Source: Paragonimus westermani
Taxonomy: Eukaryota; Platyhelminthes; Trematoda; Plagiorchiida; Troglotrematidae
Assembly: GCA_008508345.1 (NCBI GenBank)
Contig: QNGE01000864.1
Span: 35,453-99,452, forward strand
Direction of reading: 5' to 3'
DNA length: 64,000 nucleotides
This document shows positions 1 to 10,448 of the stretch, one piece after another. A model generated the notes under the pieces. The model saw nothing but the letters and a program-made list of their open reading frames with translations, was not told where the DNA came from and did not search any database. Position 1 is the stretch's first letter. The number at the start of each line of letters is the position of its first letter. A program made the position numbers and the translations under genes.

Positions 1-865
1 GATGCAGCTTCCCAGGTATACAAACCGGTCAACAACCTCCATGACTACATTATCTAACATCAAATCTACGTGGTCATAGCAATCCTACAGAAGCGCTGCA
101 TTTTGAGACTACAAAGCGCATTCCGAAGTATTTAGCAGAACGCGAAATGGCGTCTTGCGATGCTTGTGCCGATTGAAAGTTGTCAAACAGCAACACCTTG
201 TCGTCAGCATAAACGAGATCGGTCAGTCTTTCACCAGGTAGGAGGTCCACGTCGGCATCTTGTAAGTGCCGGAGACAATCCTCCATTATTTCGTCTATGA
301 CGAAATTAAACAAAAATGGTGACAGCGGACAGCCTTGACGTACGCCACTCATGGTACTGAAACTGTCAGACAGTTCACCATAAACCTTAACCTGAGCTGA
401 GGTATGGGAATAGAGTGCCGATAGTTTGTTCACGTACTTAGTCGGCACACGTCTGCGTTTGAGCGACTCTAAAAGTGTAGACCGACCCACCGATTCGAAC
501 GCACTTTTACAGTCGAAAAATACGGCAGTTGTTGGCCAACATCATATATGAAGCTCTATCAGTGTAAAAATGTGAAATGTACATCCCTGCCTGAGGCGAA
601 ACCCTGCTTGTTCTTCTCCAATGTTTTCCTCTCGAGCTGCAGTAAGTCGGCGAAGTGTAATAGATGCTAGAATCCTAGAAATGACTGGGGTCAAATTAAT
701 TCCTCTATGGTTTTTTGGAAGAGCCGCTGATACATTTCTTGAATATAAGAACTATTGTCGAGTGATCCTAACTCTGGGGGACAGTCTCCGTCGTCCACAC
801 AAGTTGGAACAAATGAGTCAAAGCCTCTACTAAGGCCTCCTCACCTTCTCTTATTCCCATATTGT
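1..865 (-). pseudogene. LINE-alpha (RTE-like) reverse transcriptase, degenerate, runs off window start
   Basis: Non-LTR retrotransposon reverse transcriptase on the minus strand. The best-kept part (74-490) contains GVRQGCPLSPFLFNFVIDEI, the RT motif around the fingers/palm, and the catalytic box VYADDKVLL with both aspartates. Reading upstream in the same frame gives VFFDCKSAFESV, the first catalytic aspartate motif, and QAGFR before it, interrupted by a TGA near 545. From 620 to 865 the N-terminal RT region (ALTHLFQLVWTTET) is recognisable but broken by several stops. Positions 1-73 still encode VVDRFVYLGS, so the element continues beyond the window. The same family recurs at 33490-35226, 41780-42568 and 56000-56860. 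Family membership is clear; assignment to the RTE clade is an inference, supported by the trinucleotide tail of the 33-35 kb copy. Confidence 0.88.
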
Positions 866-1403
866 GGCACGTTTGCCACTCGAGATTTTTCTTAGGCATT
901 ACAGATATATATCCCCTGATAATTAAATCACAACGCCATGCTTCATTTGTGCACTACTGTGCCAGCTGTTTGACAGGATGCTTTCGGTCTTAGCCGGTAA
1001 ACTCGACACTGGACATTAAGTCCCGGATGGCAAATAATACGACTGCCATACTATTGAGCCCTTAAGGCTCAGTGTAACGGCAATACACATCCATGACCAG
1101 TGGGCTGAAGCCCGCCATAGCTGGAGTTTCACTGAGCGCACTCCTAAGTGCCATCAAGCGTTTGAACATCACTAGTCAGCTAATCCCACAATTGTCGCTT
1201 TCTTGAATATCACGAGGACTTTGACATAACCTGAATATGCGCCTTGAGTAACAATCTTGCTTTGTGATTACTCTAAACTAAGTGCGCCTATCTGTAAATT
1301 GTTCAACGAAACCAACACCAAACATCAACAACGCAAATGCTTGTTACAATTCTAATAAAATCGATTTCCTAACCTTGGTCTAAGCAGTATGATAATATCG
1401 GTC

Positions 1404-1445
1404 CCACGTGACTCAGCGCAGTGTATTCTTGCAGACGTCACGTGG
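1404..1445. repeat. 9-bp perfect inverted repeat carrying two CACGTG E-boxes
   Basis: CCACGTGAC at 1404-1412 is the exact reverse complement of GTCACGTGG at 1437-1445, with a 24-nt loop. Each arm contains the CACGTG E-box bound by bHLH-zipper factors in animals. Whether it acts as a regulatory site is unknown. Confidence 0.5.
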
Positions 1446-2420
1446 TACTGATTGAAGACCAAACAGACTGTCAATACAACAATGCAGAAATGTCTTCAGA
1501 CGACAAGCTTCACGTATGCAGGTGGAGGCCATCTATTCTGCGGTGCTTAAAAAGCAAACAAAAGCGTGATAGATTAGTTTAATCAGTCCGACTAGCATGA
1601 CCTCTTAATGTGCACAGTAGTAAATAGTAGCATTACACGTTTTGCTCATGCTCGCCATATCGCACCTCGTTGGCTTAGAAATAGCACGATGGATAGCCCT
1701 GACTTAGTAGATGGGTACGAAGGAAGTGGTATTAACTGTGGTTTTTGATGGCTTCTGCGTTCCCTCCTGAAATTGAACAAAAATGCTGAACGTAGATGAC
1801 AAAAGGTTGAAGAATACAGCTACAAAAAGAGGTCAGCGGCGAGAATGTCAGTACGGTTGTTAAAAAAGCTGCTTTTAGTCGTTATACACACCTACATCCA
1901 AGAAGGAAGAGATAAAAACTTAGACAGATTCCAGAATCGTAAATAGTGGAGAATTGGCAAAAAGGTATGCTCCCTTTCTTAGTAGAACGGTGTAATATTG
2001 ATCTATCCTATTTTATGTTTGATCGCTTGCTTTTTCAATTACTTGTCATGATTTTTCACTGAATCGATGTCCCCAGACTTGTGTACAGTGATCGAGTAAA
2101 TTATAAGGAAAATCACGCTCACGCACACCTTCCCATGGTAAGATAGAGGAGGTGACGGACGAGTTGAACTGCCTGTGAACCTGTGTTTACCGAACGTCTG
2201 ATAAGACTGCAAGCGGTGTACCCAAAGTCTGGGTAACATTTGCCAGCTGACGTGCTACCCATCCACCCCAATGGACAAGTACGTCACTCTAAAAATGACT
2301 TGTTTATTCGGACTTTGAGGGCAGCTGATACCAATAACGTCCACCCGTTACCTCGCACAGAGCTATTTCGAGCAGGTGTAGTATTCTACACCGGTGGCCT
2401 AAAAAAGTTTTCACCTTCCA

Positions 2421-2541
2421 CATCAAATCGCGTTTGATGGTGTGAGAAAAAATACGCCGAATGCGAGACGATTACCGTCAGGTCACTTATACACTGACGG
2501 GACCAATCACGGCAATCGAGGTTCAAATCTTAGTTTGAACC
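2421..2541. repeat. Three consecutive perfect hairpins
   Basis: Three stem-loops follow one another: 2421-2427 pairs with 2433-2439 (CATCAAA/TTTGATG, 5-nt loop), 2475-2481 pairs with 2494-2500 (CCGTCAG/CTGACGG), and 2520-2527 pairs with 2534-2541 (GGTTCAAA/TTTGAACC, 6-nt loop). The last overlaps GGTTCAAATC, which resembles a Pol III B box. Could be the remains of a small non-autonomous element or chance. Confidence 0.4.
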
Positions 2542-4372
2542 GCAGACGACAGTCATCACAACGGGGCCTTACGTATCGTTGGGGTTAACACTTGTCTTAG
2601 CATAAATGGTCGATATGAAGCCATACAAAACCCAGTACCCCAAGACAAATCGAGCAAATAGGCGAGAAAGATAGGCTCACTGAATAACCACTTTCTAGAT
2701 CACTAACATCACGGTTAAAGACAGCAATACAATGGTGGTTCTTATGACGATCAACTGCCATAAGACAGTAAATAAAAGAAGCAACCCCGTCAAAGGAGTG
2801 AAAAAGGAAAGGGAGGGAACCTAATAACTGAAAACAACTACGTTCATACATTTAACAAAGTACCACACTTTGAAAACAACCGAGTTACAAGTGGAAGTAA
2901 GGAGTCAATAAAAGTCTCCGTATGACTTACTCTCCCGTGTTCCCAAGTGTGCACACACCTCACAGACAATTTGGTCAAACAACGATCGACAATCACGCCA
3001 CTAAGCCCGATTAGCCGCAATCTCACCTAAGGTGTCCGTCCACCGACTTTGAGTACCAAGGATATCAAGGATACCAGCCCTGTAGACGAACCTGGCATAC
3101 AGTGGTCAACCCTTCGATGAATGATCCCACTGCACCACGCCAGGTCGTCACTGTCCACCAAACACCTTCAGCCAGTCGGCCGCGGAATCAACAAACGGTG
3201 CCCAGTGTGGCAGACGACTATTTGCCACTCATACATTTCGAACACCTAAGAATGGGTAAACTTGAAGGTTGAACAAAACCCGTTTGGCAATCACTGTCAA
3301 ATGTTCGCTTCCTAACCTCTTCGTTGCTCACTCGTTATTGCCACCCGATGCGAGCGAGCGAACACAGACAACGACGGTCATCTAACTGAAGACAGCTCAC
3401 GTCTTCCATCATGAGCGGTCAAGTTTCGCAGCCGTAAAGTAACGAGGATATTAATCGTATCATATAAGTGAGTCTGCTTTGAACTGTCACTAAAGATGGA
3501 CTAACGAAACCATATCATTATCTGTTCAACGGTCTAATGTAAAAAGCCAATATGAACATTTGAGGAATGGAGATCGCGGTATGGAGAAAACGTGTTGATC
3601 AGTGTGCTGAAAACAGAGGACCCGAGAGCAATGGACTCACCAGGTTAACTGGAAAAGCCCACGGAGGTAAAAGATGTGGTTGCGAGTTTTTTCGTTCTTT
3701 AAAGAAAATACAATCGCTCAGCTTTACATGCTCACAGTTCGCAGGGTTTTACGGGGGGAGAAAAGATGTTTGTGTTCCCGTCTCTGGATTGATCGGAAAG
3801 TATTCGACTTGATTTCTGGAAGCGCTTAAGCTTTAATTTAAACTGGCCGTTTAGGAAGATACCCGAAGAGCTCAAAAGCAGTTTACCCAAATAACCCCGG
3901 GTGACTTTTTGTGAGTTTTACAAGATTCTCGACAGTCATCATGATGTCTTGATCTGGATTATTTTCGACAGTGCCTCGACGTACGGCGTTCCAAGCCACT
4001 AAGTGTACCGTCGCACAGCTACCTTTCCCCACTCGATACACCAGTTACAATCAACCGAGGCACTAGATAAAAAAAATTGAGCAATACATGGTAAAGATTA
4101 TAGTAAGAGTGTATATTCAGCCTTCCGGTGCATATTAATGATAAAATAACAATTGCATTATTCAGCACGGACCAAATTACTGCTTTTGAATTACATAGGG
4201 TTAACTGAAAGTTATGGAAGACATGATCAGCGCTGAAAATCACGGGCACCAAAAATTCACTCAGGGTTAAGTAAAGTCTGATGACTAATGGTGCTTGAAC
4301 CACAGCAGCCCTTCAGGTATAAGCGAGAGCATTTGAGAAATACACGACTTCAAACAGACTAGTAGGTCTTAC

Positions 4373-5102
4373 CAGTATTTTTGTCTTTGATGACTCGCAC
4401 ATCGATATAATTCACATGGTTGTCATCCAGTGCATCACGTATCTAAAAAGGAGTTCCCGTCAAAAACCTCGGAATTACGTCGCGATGACCCATCGTTGCG
4501 GGAATTCCGCGTAGCATAATAGTTGCAGATGGTTCTTCGTACTGAACGGGAGCATAAATGTTACTGTTGTTATTTACCCTATCATCATCCCTACGTTCTT
4601 TCGGGTTGCTGTAGGACATCCGCACAATGCATTTCCTAACTTCAAGTTCGCCCTAAATGCCCATCAAACTAAGCAAAACAATCGAACCCTGCAGTCTTTC
4701 ATGAACTGCCTTGATTCACCGAGCGAAATGAAATCAACAAAGGCGTTCAGGCGCCCACTCTTTTTATCCCTTACAAGGCGAACGTCCGTATAATTTGCTC
4801 TTTCGTTATCCAAAGATCGACGAACCTTGAAGAACATTAATTACGAAATGCAAAAACTCACGTCGCGCTCATTAGTTGAGCCTGAAAGGCCACGCAACAT
4901 AATAGTAGGGCTGGGTGATTCCTTTCAAACAAATCACTAAATGGACATTTGCGACATACCAAAGAACGGAAAGGGGGACTCCTACTCCTTTAAATTTGAA
5001 ATGATCAAACAATCTACTCATAACATACCTATCTTCCATACCATAAGCGTAATCATCTATCCTGCGACGGTCATCAATGTAATAGTCATCAAAACCGCTC
5101 AT
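4373..5102 (-). CDS. RBM5/RBM10-like RNA-binding protein, 5' part (tandem RRM), five exons seen
   Basis: A host gene, not a transposon. RBM5/6/10 proteins bind pre-mRNA in the nucleus and influence splice-site choice. Proposed coding exons on the minus strand are 5102-5029, 4910-4862, 4825-4688, 4652-4479 and 4442-4373. They are separated by GT-AG introns of 118, 36, 35 and 36 nt, and all junctions keep one frame. The product starts MSGFDDYYIDDRRRIDDYAY (acidic/arginine-rich, as in RBM5 N-termini). RRM1 follows, from TIMLRGL (RNP2) to RLNAFVDF (RNP1 position), then KCIVRMSYSNPKERR, which matches the RBM5 segment around HYSNP. RRM2 begins TIMLRGIPATMGHRD and continues IDVRVIKDKNT; the frame then meets a gtaag donor and the rest of RRM2 was not found. 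Oddities: the aromatic residue at RNP1 position 3 is Asn, and no RanBP2 zinc finger separates the RRMs. The first intron boundary was chosen because it alone joins the frames. Confidence 0.82.
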
Positions 5103-5113
5103 TGTATGATGGC

Positions 5114-5192
5114 CTGTGAACGCGGGGTTTCACCGGGGACGGTTTAAACAAGCGATTCAGTATTGTACAACAAACCAAAGAATCCCACTTAC
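5114..5192 (-). other. Probable 79-nt leader intron of the RRM gene
   Basis: On the minus strand, ACTG|gtaagtgg at 5193/5192 is a near-consensus 5' splice site and cgttcacag|GCC at 5114/5113 a good 3' splice site, 11 nt before the proposed ATG at 5102. The upstream exon would lie in, or next to, the 3' end of LINE-beta copy A, so the leader of the gene may derive from retrotransposon sequence. The upstream exon is open in the frame of the ATG, so an earlier start is possible. Confidence 0.55.
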
Positions 5193-5600
5193 CAGTGGTT
5201 CCAGCAATTTTGGTGATTTTAGTGTTTTCAGATAAGGACAAAGGAGTTTAAGGCAGGAGCAGCAAAGCACCCAGATTCCAGTTCGACCGGCGTTTTCACC
5301 GATTCGTGCACGGGTTCAAAGCTGGGAGCCCAAAATACCCGGATCCAGTCGGTTTTTTCATTTCCATGTCCGGTGGTTTTCTGATGATCTGAAAGAGAGT
5401 CATTAAAAACAGGGTGCATCGCCGCTCTTTGGGGTTATGGAGAGTACCAAGAACAAAGCAAAATAATAATTTGGTCGAACAGAGTAAATTACTAATCCAA
5501 CTGTTTCCCAAGTAGTTGGGAATCCAGTAACACCTTGAGACAACCCTTAGAACAGCAGCTTACAATATCTAGTGTAAGGCCGTTCTAGTGGCTGATAACT

Positions 5601-5987
5601 CTATAGTAGTTGTTGCCTAAGGAAGGTCCGGGGTCGCAGCTTATAGAGCTTCTTACCATGACCTCTTTGACTGTTTTCACTTACTACGATGAAGAATTGT
5701 TGCACCAGTCCTGTGCCAAGAAAAAAATGTGTGAGAATTAAGTCGCCGAGGGGTCTTCGGAACTTAAGTGAATAAACGTCCAAAATTTCGCTGAGAGACT
5801 CGTAGGAGAGACGCTGTAAACCAGTGACTACCTCGGTAGCTACTCGCTGGACAAGTTCAGTGGCCAGTATATCCTTCTTCATACCGGTGTAAACCACTGG
5901 AGTAGCACCCCCGAACAGTGATCTTATGTAAACTCTGTAAAACGTGAAAGGCTTTCGGACTAGGCGGGGGAAAGTTCTTTTTATCAT
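5601..5987 (-). pseudogene. LINE-beta copy A, C-terminal domain of ORF2
   Basis: A 128-codon open stretch with VYIRSLFG, LATELVQRVATEVV, YSLKFRRPLGDLILTHFF and KLRPRTFLRQQL. This is the post-RT domain of CR1-type LINEs (typically DVQRRATK ... RLRGDLI ... LRxxFFxxR). The same block is found in copies B (18363-18710), C (25335-25790) and D (30300-30659), so it defines the family. It has no known catalytic residues. Ends at TAA/TAG-type breaks next to a variable 3' untranslated region. Confidence 0.88.
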
Positions 5988-6139
5988 CCCGAGTCATGAG
6001 GCCTCTTTTGGCGGCCAACTGGTGGTGATAAGAGAGGAGAAACAGATGATAACCAAATCTCTAGGTCCCTTCTGAGGTCAAATTCCGCGATATCTAATAC
6101 ACTTTGTACACAGCGTATCACGGATAGGTTCCCGGAGTC

Positions 6140-7262
6140 TCATCCATGCGACTTGTGTACACGCTTGCTGTCGTTTAGAGGGAGACTCCAGTCATCAGAC
6201 CAACGCCCAATATGGCCAAGGTCAATCTGCAATGCATTGGGGTTACACGCATTCCAGATCTTTAAGTCATCAGCATAAAAAAGGGCGTTGCTAGTGATCA
6301 ACTTGGGTAGACCATCGTCGTATATCAGAAACAACAGTGGACCAAGCACGGATCCTTGAAGAACTCCGGCGGAGATAGGGGAGGGTGATGAAAGGCCCGA
6401 ACCGTTTTCTACTCTGAATGTCCTGTTACCAAGAAAGGAGGTTATCCAGCGGAGAACCTCTCCTTGGATCCCATAGGCTTCTGGTGTATGCAACAGAAGA
6501 CCGTGTGGGACACGGTCGAAGGCTTTGGCAAAGTCGAAGAAGATAGCATCCGAGATATGACCATTCTCTTTGGCCTCCGTTAGGCTATCCATGAAGATTA
6601 ACGTATTAGTTATGCATGATCGATCGGAAAGAAAGCCATGCTGGGTTGAAGAGAAAGGTTATTCGAGAAGGAATGTTTAAAGATAGCGCGTTTTAACAGT
6701 CGCATGGGATGCTGGTAAGGCTGATCTGCCGATAACTAGCAGGAGAGTGACGATCGCCTGTTTTAAGTAAAAGTGAGACAGTGGCCTCTTTCCATGCCTC
6801 CGAAAGAGCGCCTGTCCGAAATGTCTGTTCAAACAGATCAAAGAGAGGTACCGCCAAACCGACGGCCGCTTCTTTGAGGATCCGGGACTGGATCCTGTCT
6901 GGTCCCATGGAACTATAGGGATTGATATTAGGCAAGAGATCCTGAACGTCGAACACAGAGAAGTCAGTTGTCAGGAGGGGGTATTGGAAGTGTCTCCGCG
7001 GGAGAATTGGATGCCAGTTTGGCGGATCCACACTGTAGATTGCTGAGTAGTGTTTTCTAAACACCTCGGCAACCACTTGGAGGTTGGAGGAGGTTTCCCT
7101 GTCGGGACGCCGCAGAGAAAGCGCTGAGGGCTTAGTTTTTCTCTGGCGACATATATACTTGAAAAGAAAATTCTTATTTTCGCGAGCTACCAGTATGATT
7201 TTTTTCTGTACCTCTTGGTGTGTTGACGGACTCCTCACTTGCATCTGCTTCGTACAGAGCAA
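6140..7262 (-). pseudogene. LINE-beta copy A, reverse transcriptase domain
   Basis: Copies LINE RNA into DNA at the target site. Two open blocks are seen. Minus 7262-6693 carries the N-terminal RT part (YSSMGPDRIQSRILKEAA and EATVSLLLKTGDRHSPASYR). Minus 6592-6140 carries the palm: AIFFDFAKAFDRVPHGLLLH (first Asp), PISAGVLQGSVLGPLLFLIY and LFYADDLKIWN, with the YADD box intact. The stretch between (6593-6692) encodes TQHGFLSDRSC in a shifted frame. Catalytic residues are present but frameshifts make the copy non-functional. Confidence 0.92.
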
Positions 7263-7855
7263 AAGGCCTCTAGATCCTCTGGTCTGCTCGTTAGCTTCGG
7301 CTTAGAGAGTAGGCGGGAACGTATTTCAAGAGGACGGCGTATGTCCCGCGAAAACGGTCCACGAGAGAACTTCCATAGTTTTCGAGGAACAAACGCCTCA
7401 TCAGCTTCGTGAATGGCAGCCTTAAAGTAAAGGTAGTTCAAGTTCACTAAGTCACGTGTTAAGCAGAGTGTGCTTGATGACATCTTTAATGTGCTAAAGT
7501 CTGCTTTCTGTAAGTTCCGCAAAAAAGTATCTGTTGCGGCAATTTGGAGCCAGCAACAGATAAAATCAAGAACTAGTAACATGTGGTCAGTATACCCAAG
7601 CTGTGGTTAGATGACCACTTTATCTACCAGATGAGCCTCGTCCGTGATTACCAGATCGAGCAAGGGGAGTATCTGTCCTGGACGGTGCCTTGCAGGTAGA
7701 TCGACATCCTGTGTCCCGGCTTTTCCATGGATACTCATTGCCAAGTATTTCGAGAATCGGCAGTCGGGCCTCGTGAGTGTGGGTGTATTGAAATCACCCA
7801 TAATAAGAACTGATTCACTGAACCCGAAGCACCTATTTTTAAAACCGCCATTCAT
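7235..7855 (-). pseudogene. LINE-beta copy A, apurinic-type endonuclease and linker
   Basis: C-terminal half of the APE-like endonuclease that nicks target DNA for target-primed reverse transcription. VLIMGDFNTP holds the conserved Asp and Asn, LDLVITDE follows, and YTDHMLLVL is the Ser/Thr-Asp-His box. A stop near 7606 lies between these. The linker (7582-7235) has FVPRKLWKFSRGPF and runs into the RT. The N-terminal half of the endonuclease is missing, so the copy ends near 7890, where copy B starts in the opposite direction. Confidence 0.85.
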
Positions 7856-7889
7856 GAAACCGGTGGGGCATTATTTTCTAGCAAACTGT

Positions 7890-9100
7890 TGGAGTTCCCT
7901 TGTTCACCGCCTCCGCATAACATGCATCGCTTTCTTGGTGTATGTCCTCGTGCGTTCTATAAGCAGAAGTTAACGGGCAGGCCTGTTGTTCTAGAACCCT
8001 TTCACTTTGTATGAAGCAGGTCAGACGGAGAATCTGTTGACACACCTGACAAGTGCAGTCAAAAACCCTGTTGATAACCCGCGATAATAAGAGCTTTCTC
8101 TTCAAATGCATGCGCCGACGGAGAAAACGGAACCTTCGGGGCAGTCTCTGCGGCTTCCAACAAAGAAACCTCATCAAAACCCCAGGTGGTTGCTGGGGTG
8201 TTCAGAGAATACTATTCAGCAGTCTCCTGCGTGGTTCCGCCCAACGGGCAACCGATTCTCTCAGGATAGAAACACCCAATACCCACTCCTGACTGCTGAC
8301 TCTTCTGTACTCAACGTTCAGGATCTCTGGTTTAAGATCAATCCTTAAAAAGCTGTGAAGCGAGACATGTTCCATACCCGGTTCTGGTGGTACCCCTCGA
8401 TAATCCGTTTAACGAGCCACTCCAGAACGACAATTTTCCGGGGTCATGGGAAGAGACAACCATTACACACACGTTTAGGGCGAATGATCGTCACTGTCGC
8501 TGGTCATTGACTGATCAGCCTCACCAGCATCCTATGCAAGATAATATGACTTCCCCCAGAACGCGTCATCTTTAGGTATCTCTTCTCAAATAACCTTTCC
8601 TTTTCGACTCAACATGGCTTTCTTCCCAGTCGGTCATGCATAACCAACATGTCAATCTTCATGGATAGCCTGATAGATGCCAAAGACTGGTCATGTCTCG
8701 GATGCCACATTCTTCGACTTTGCCAAAGCCCCTGACCGTGTCCCACATGGACCCCTTGAACAAAGGCTGGCCGACCATGGGACCTAAGGAGAGGTTCTGC
8801 GCTGCATTACTACCATTCTTGATAACAGAGCCTTCAGTATGAAACTGGTTCGGGTCTTTTGTCCCCGTCCCCGATCTCGGCGGGAGTTCCTCAAGGATTC
8901 GTACCTGGATCGTTTTGTGTCCTGAATATATAATACATATATATATATGATGATGACCTCTCTTCTCTCATCTCAAACAACGCGCCCCTCCACATAGACG
9001 ATAAAAAATCTAGAACGTTCGTGACCATAATTGATCGTGTGTTGATCTTGACCGTACTCTTCTGCGGCAGCCAGAGGGGGATTTGTGGCTTTTGGGATGC
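7890..9100 (+). mobile_element. LINE-beta copy B, 5' segment (linker and RT), interrupted by a Gypsy element at 9100
   Basis: Plus-strand degenerate LINE. About 7950-8340 aligns by eye with the linker and N-terminal RT of copy A (KLTGRP, VVAGVFREYYSAVSCVVPP, then PIPTPDC-like). About 8430-8520 gives SWEETTITHTF and NDRHC. About 8690-8770 gives SDATFFDFAKAPDRVPHGPL, the first RT aspartate motif. The YADD region is lost around an AT repeat. At 9100 the LINE stops abruptly in the terminal base of the Gypsy LTR and resumes at 18363. Confidence 0.82.
8937..8948. repeat. (AT)6 microsatellite
   Basis: Short alternating AT run within LINE-beta copy B, next to a small ATG repeat, probably replacing part of the RT sequence. 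Confidence 0.8.
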
Positions 9101-9548
9101 TGTAGCGTCTTGTGCAGCATTTTATACAGCATACCTCTCATTGTTTCTCACATTTTTTACCTTCTTCAAATTCACATGCACACTTGTTTAAATCATGTGA
9201 ATTGATTCAAGCAACAAAAAGAACAATCTCTTCTAAAGTCGCGAGTCCTGTGTTCTCTTTCTGCGTTCGTTGTCACGTGTGTACGAATTTTGGGGGATTT
9301 AACGGCTAGCGGAATCCTCATTAATTTCAGCGCATTTCCAAATTCATCGGTCGTCGGAATTATCTCCGTTGTGACTTCCAAGGTTACTTGGAACCATACG
9401 ACAGATCGATTGGATACCGCAATCCGTGTGGTGGAACTCTAAACGACGCACCTTCACAAACCACTGTGAGTCAGTTGTTTTCATTTCTCATCACTTTTTT
9501 CGATTTTGCATACATACCTGGATGTATACAGCGTTTAGATCCACCACA
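9101..9548 (+). repeat. Gypsy-1 5' LTR
   Basis: Starts TGTAGCG and ends CACCACA. It matches 17915-18362 base for base except near both ends (positions 6, 9 and 24 and the fourth base from the end). LTRs hold the promoter and polyadenylation signal; I could not point to a clear TATA box. The sequence after it (9549 onward) does not look like a standard tRNA primer-binding site. Confidence 0.95.
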
Positions 9549-9647
9549 TAAATTGATGAACCCAAATTTTTTTCATTTTGCCCATTGTACGTATGTAACT
9601 TTTTTGATGCCGTTATCGCTAAGCTCTGAACTCCCGGTGCATTTGCA

Positions 9648-10437
9648 ATGATGTCTGATTCCGACGTTAGTTTATTCTCCGAAAACGCTAATAATCTCAA
9701 ATTACACGCGTTTGGTATTTCCAACCCCTACGTTTGGTTCACTCAAGTGGAAGCATTTTTCCGTTTTCGTAAGGTTATTTCCCAGGCCATCACGTTCCCT
9801 TACATCGCTACACAGTTAGCCACTGACATCGCCTCTGAGCTAATTGATATATTCGACCCGATGTCAGACGATTCTCCATATGATAAGCTGAAGAATGTTA
9901 TTTTAATGCGTGCCGCGGCTTCGGACGAAGCCAGGCTGCAACAGTTGCTTTCAGGTGTCGAGTTAGGTGATCGCACACCCTCTCAGTTACCCCGCCACAT
10001 GAGATCCCTGGCCAACGCTAACAAAATAGGCGATTCCATTCTCAGGCAACTATGGACAAAATGCCTCTGTTATTTTGTCCGTACAAGACCCTGACACTTC
10101 ACCAGAAAATTAAGCAGAAACAGCAGACGAGGTCCATGAATGTTTCTTTAAACGTTCCATCAGCCGTGTACGTGACCCACAACAGGATACCCTCGATAAC
10201 CTCCAACGCCAGGTGTCGCAGCTGACACTGACTGTGAGTAACTTAGCTGGAAGCCTTATGAAGGGTCGCAACTTCTCGCGCACCCGATCTCGCTCGCGAC
10301 CGCCCACTACTAAATCCCGAGCCTCTAAAATCTGTTAATACCGTAATCGTTTCGATGACAGTGCCCGCAACTGCACCCAGCCATATGTATATGCCAGCCA
10401 ACTCCCTAAGGGAAATGCGAATCAGAGAAACGACTTG
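9648..10437 (+). pseudogene. Gypsy-1 gag, frameshifted
   Basis: Structural protein of the virus-like particle. The N-terminal block opens with two ATGs and carries LHAFGISNPYVWFTQVEAFF, the start seen in CsRn1/DUF7041-type gags, and ends at a TGA at 10092-10094. The C-terminal block is in another frame (about 10185-10437): an arginine-serine stretch RTRSRSRPP, then the CHCC-type box region (RFDDSARNCTQPY). In that box a Cys is followed by a TAA, the His is Arg and the last Cys is Tyr. The box is the hallmark of CsRn1-like elements, here degenerate. Confidence 0.85.
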
Positions 10438-10448
10438 GCCAGCCAGTA

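Larger units (their letters stand above)
866..4372. other. No recognisable gene; contains inverted repeats; probably includes an intron of the RRM gene
   Basis: I see no protein domain here on either strand. Short open frames (for example plus 3567-3812 and minus 2597-2851) match nothing I know. Because the RRM gene at 4373-5102 ends in a good 5' splice site in the middle of its second RRM, the part just below 4373 should be intron, and later exons may lie here unrecognised. Hairpin-forming sequences are listed separately. Confidence 0.5.
5210..7890 (-). mobile_element. LINE-beta copy A (CR1-like non-LTR retrotransposon), 5'-truncated, broken
   Basis: An almost full ORF2 in the order endonuclease, linker, reverse transcriptase, C-terminal domain, all minus strand. 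The 3' part down to about 5210 aligns by eye with the ends of copies B (about 18900-19050), C (about 25950-26070) and D (about 30690-30835), sharing motifs such as PTGSG and CVQ/LVQQFF-type stretches. Frameshifts and stops separate the blocks. It lies just upstream of, and on the same strand as, the RRM gene. Confidence 0.88.

Noticed and set aside
3845..4020. Minus-strand frame with VGKGSCATVHLVAW, resembling a kinase glycine loop or P-loop
   Set aside because: Only about 53 codons, stops on both sides, no convincing acceptor and no following kinase motifs; it does not continue the RRM of the neighbouring gene.
9112..9381. Identical open frames in 9112-9381 and 17926-18195
   Set aside because: They are the two LTRs of Gypsy-1; identical non-coding sequence gives identical spurious frames.
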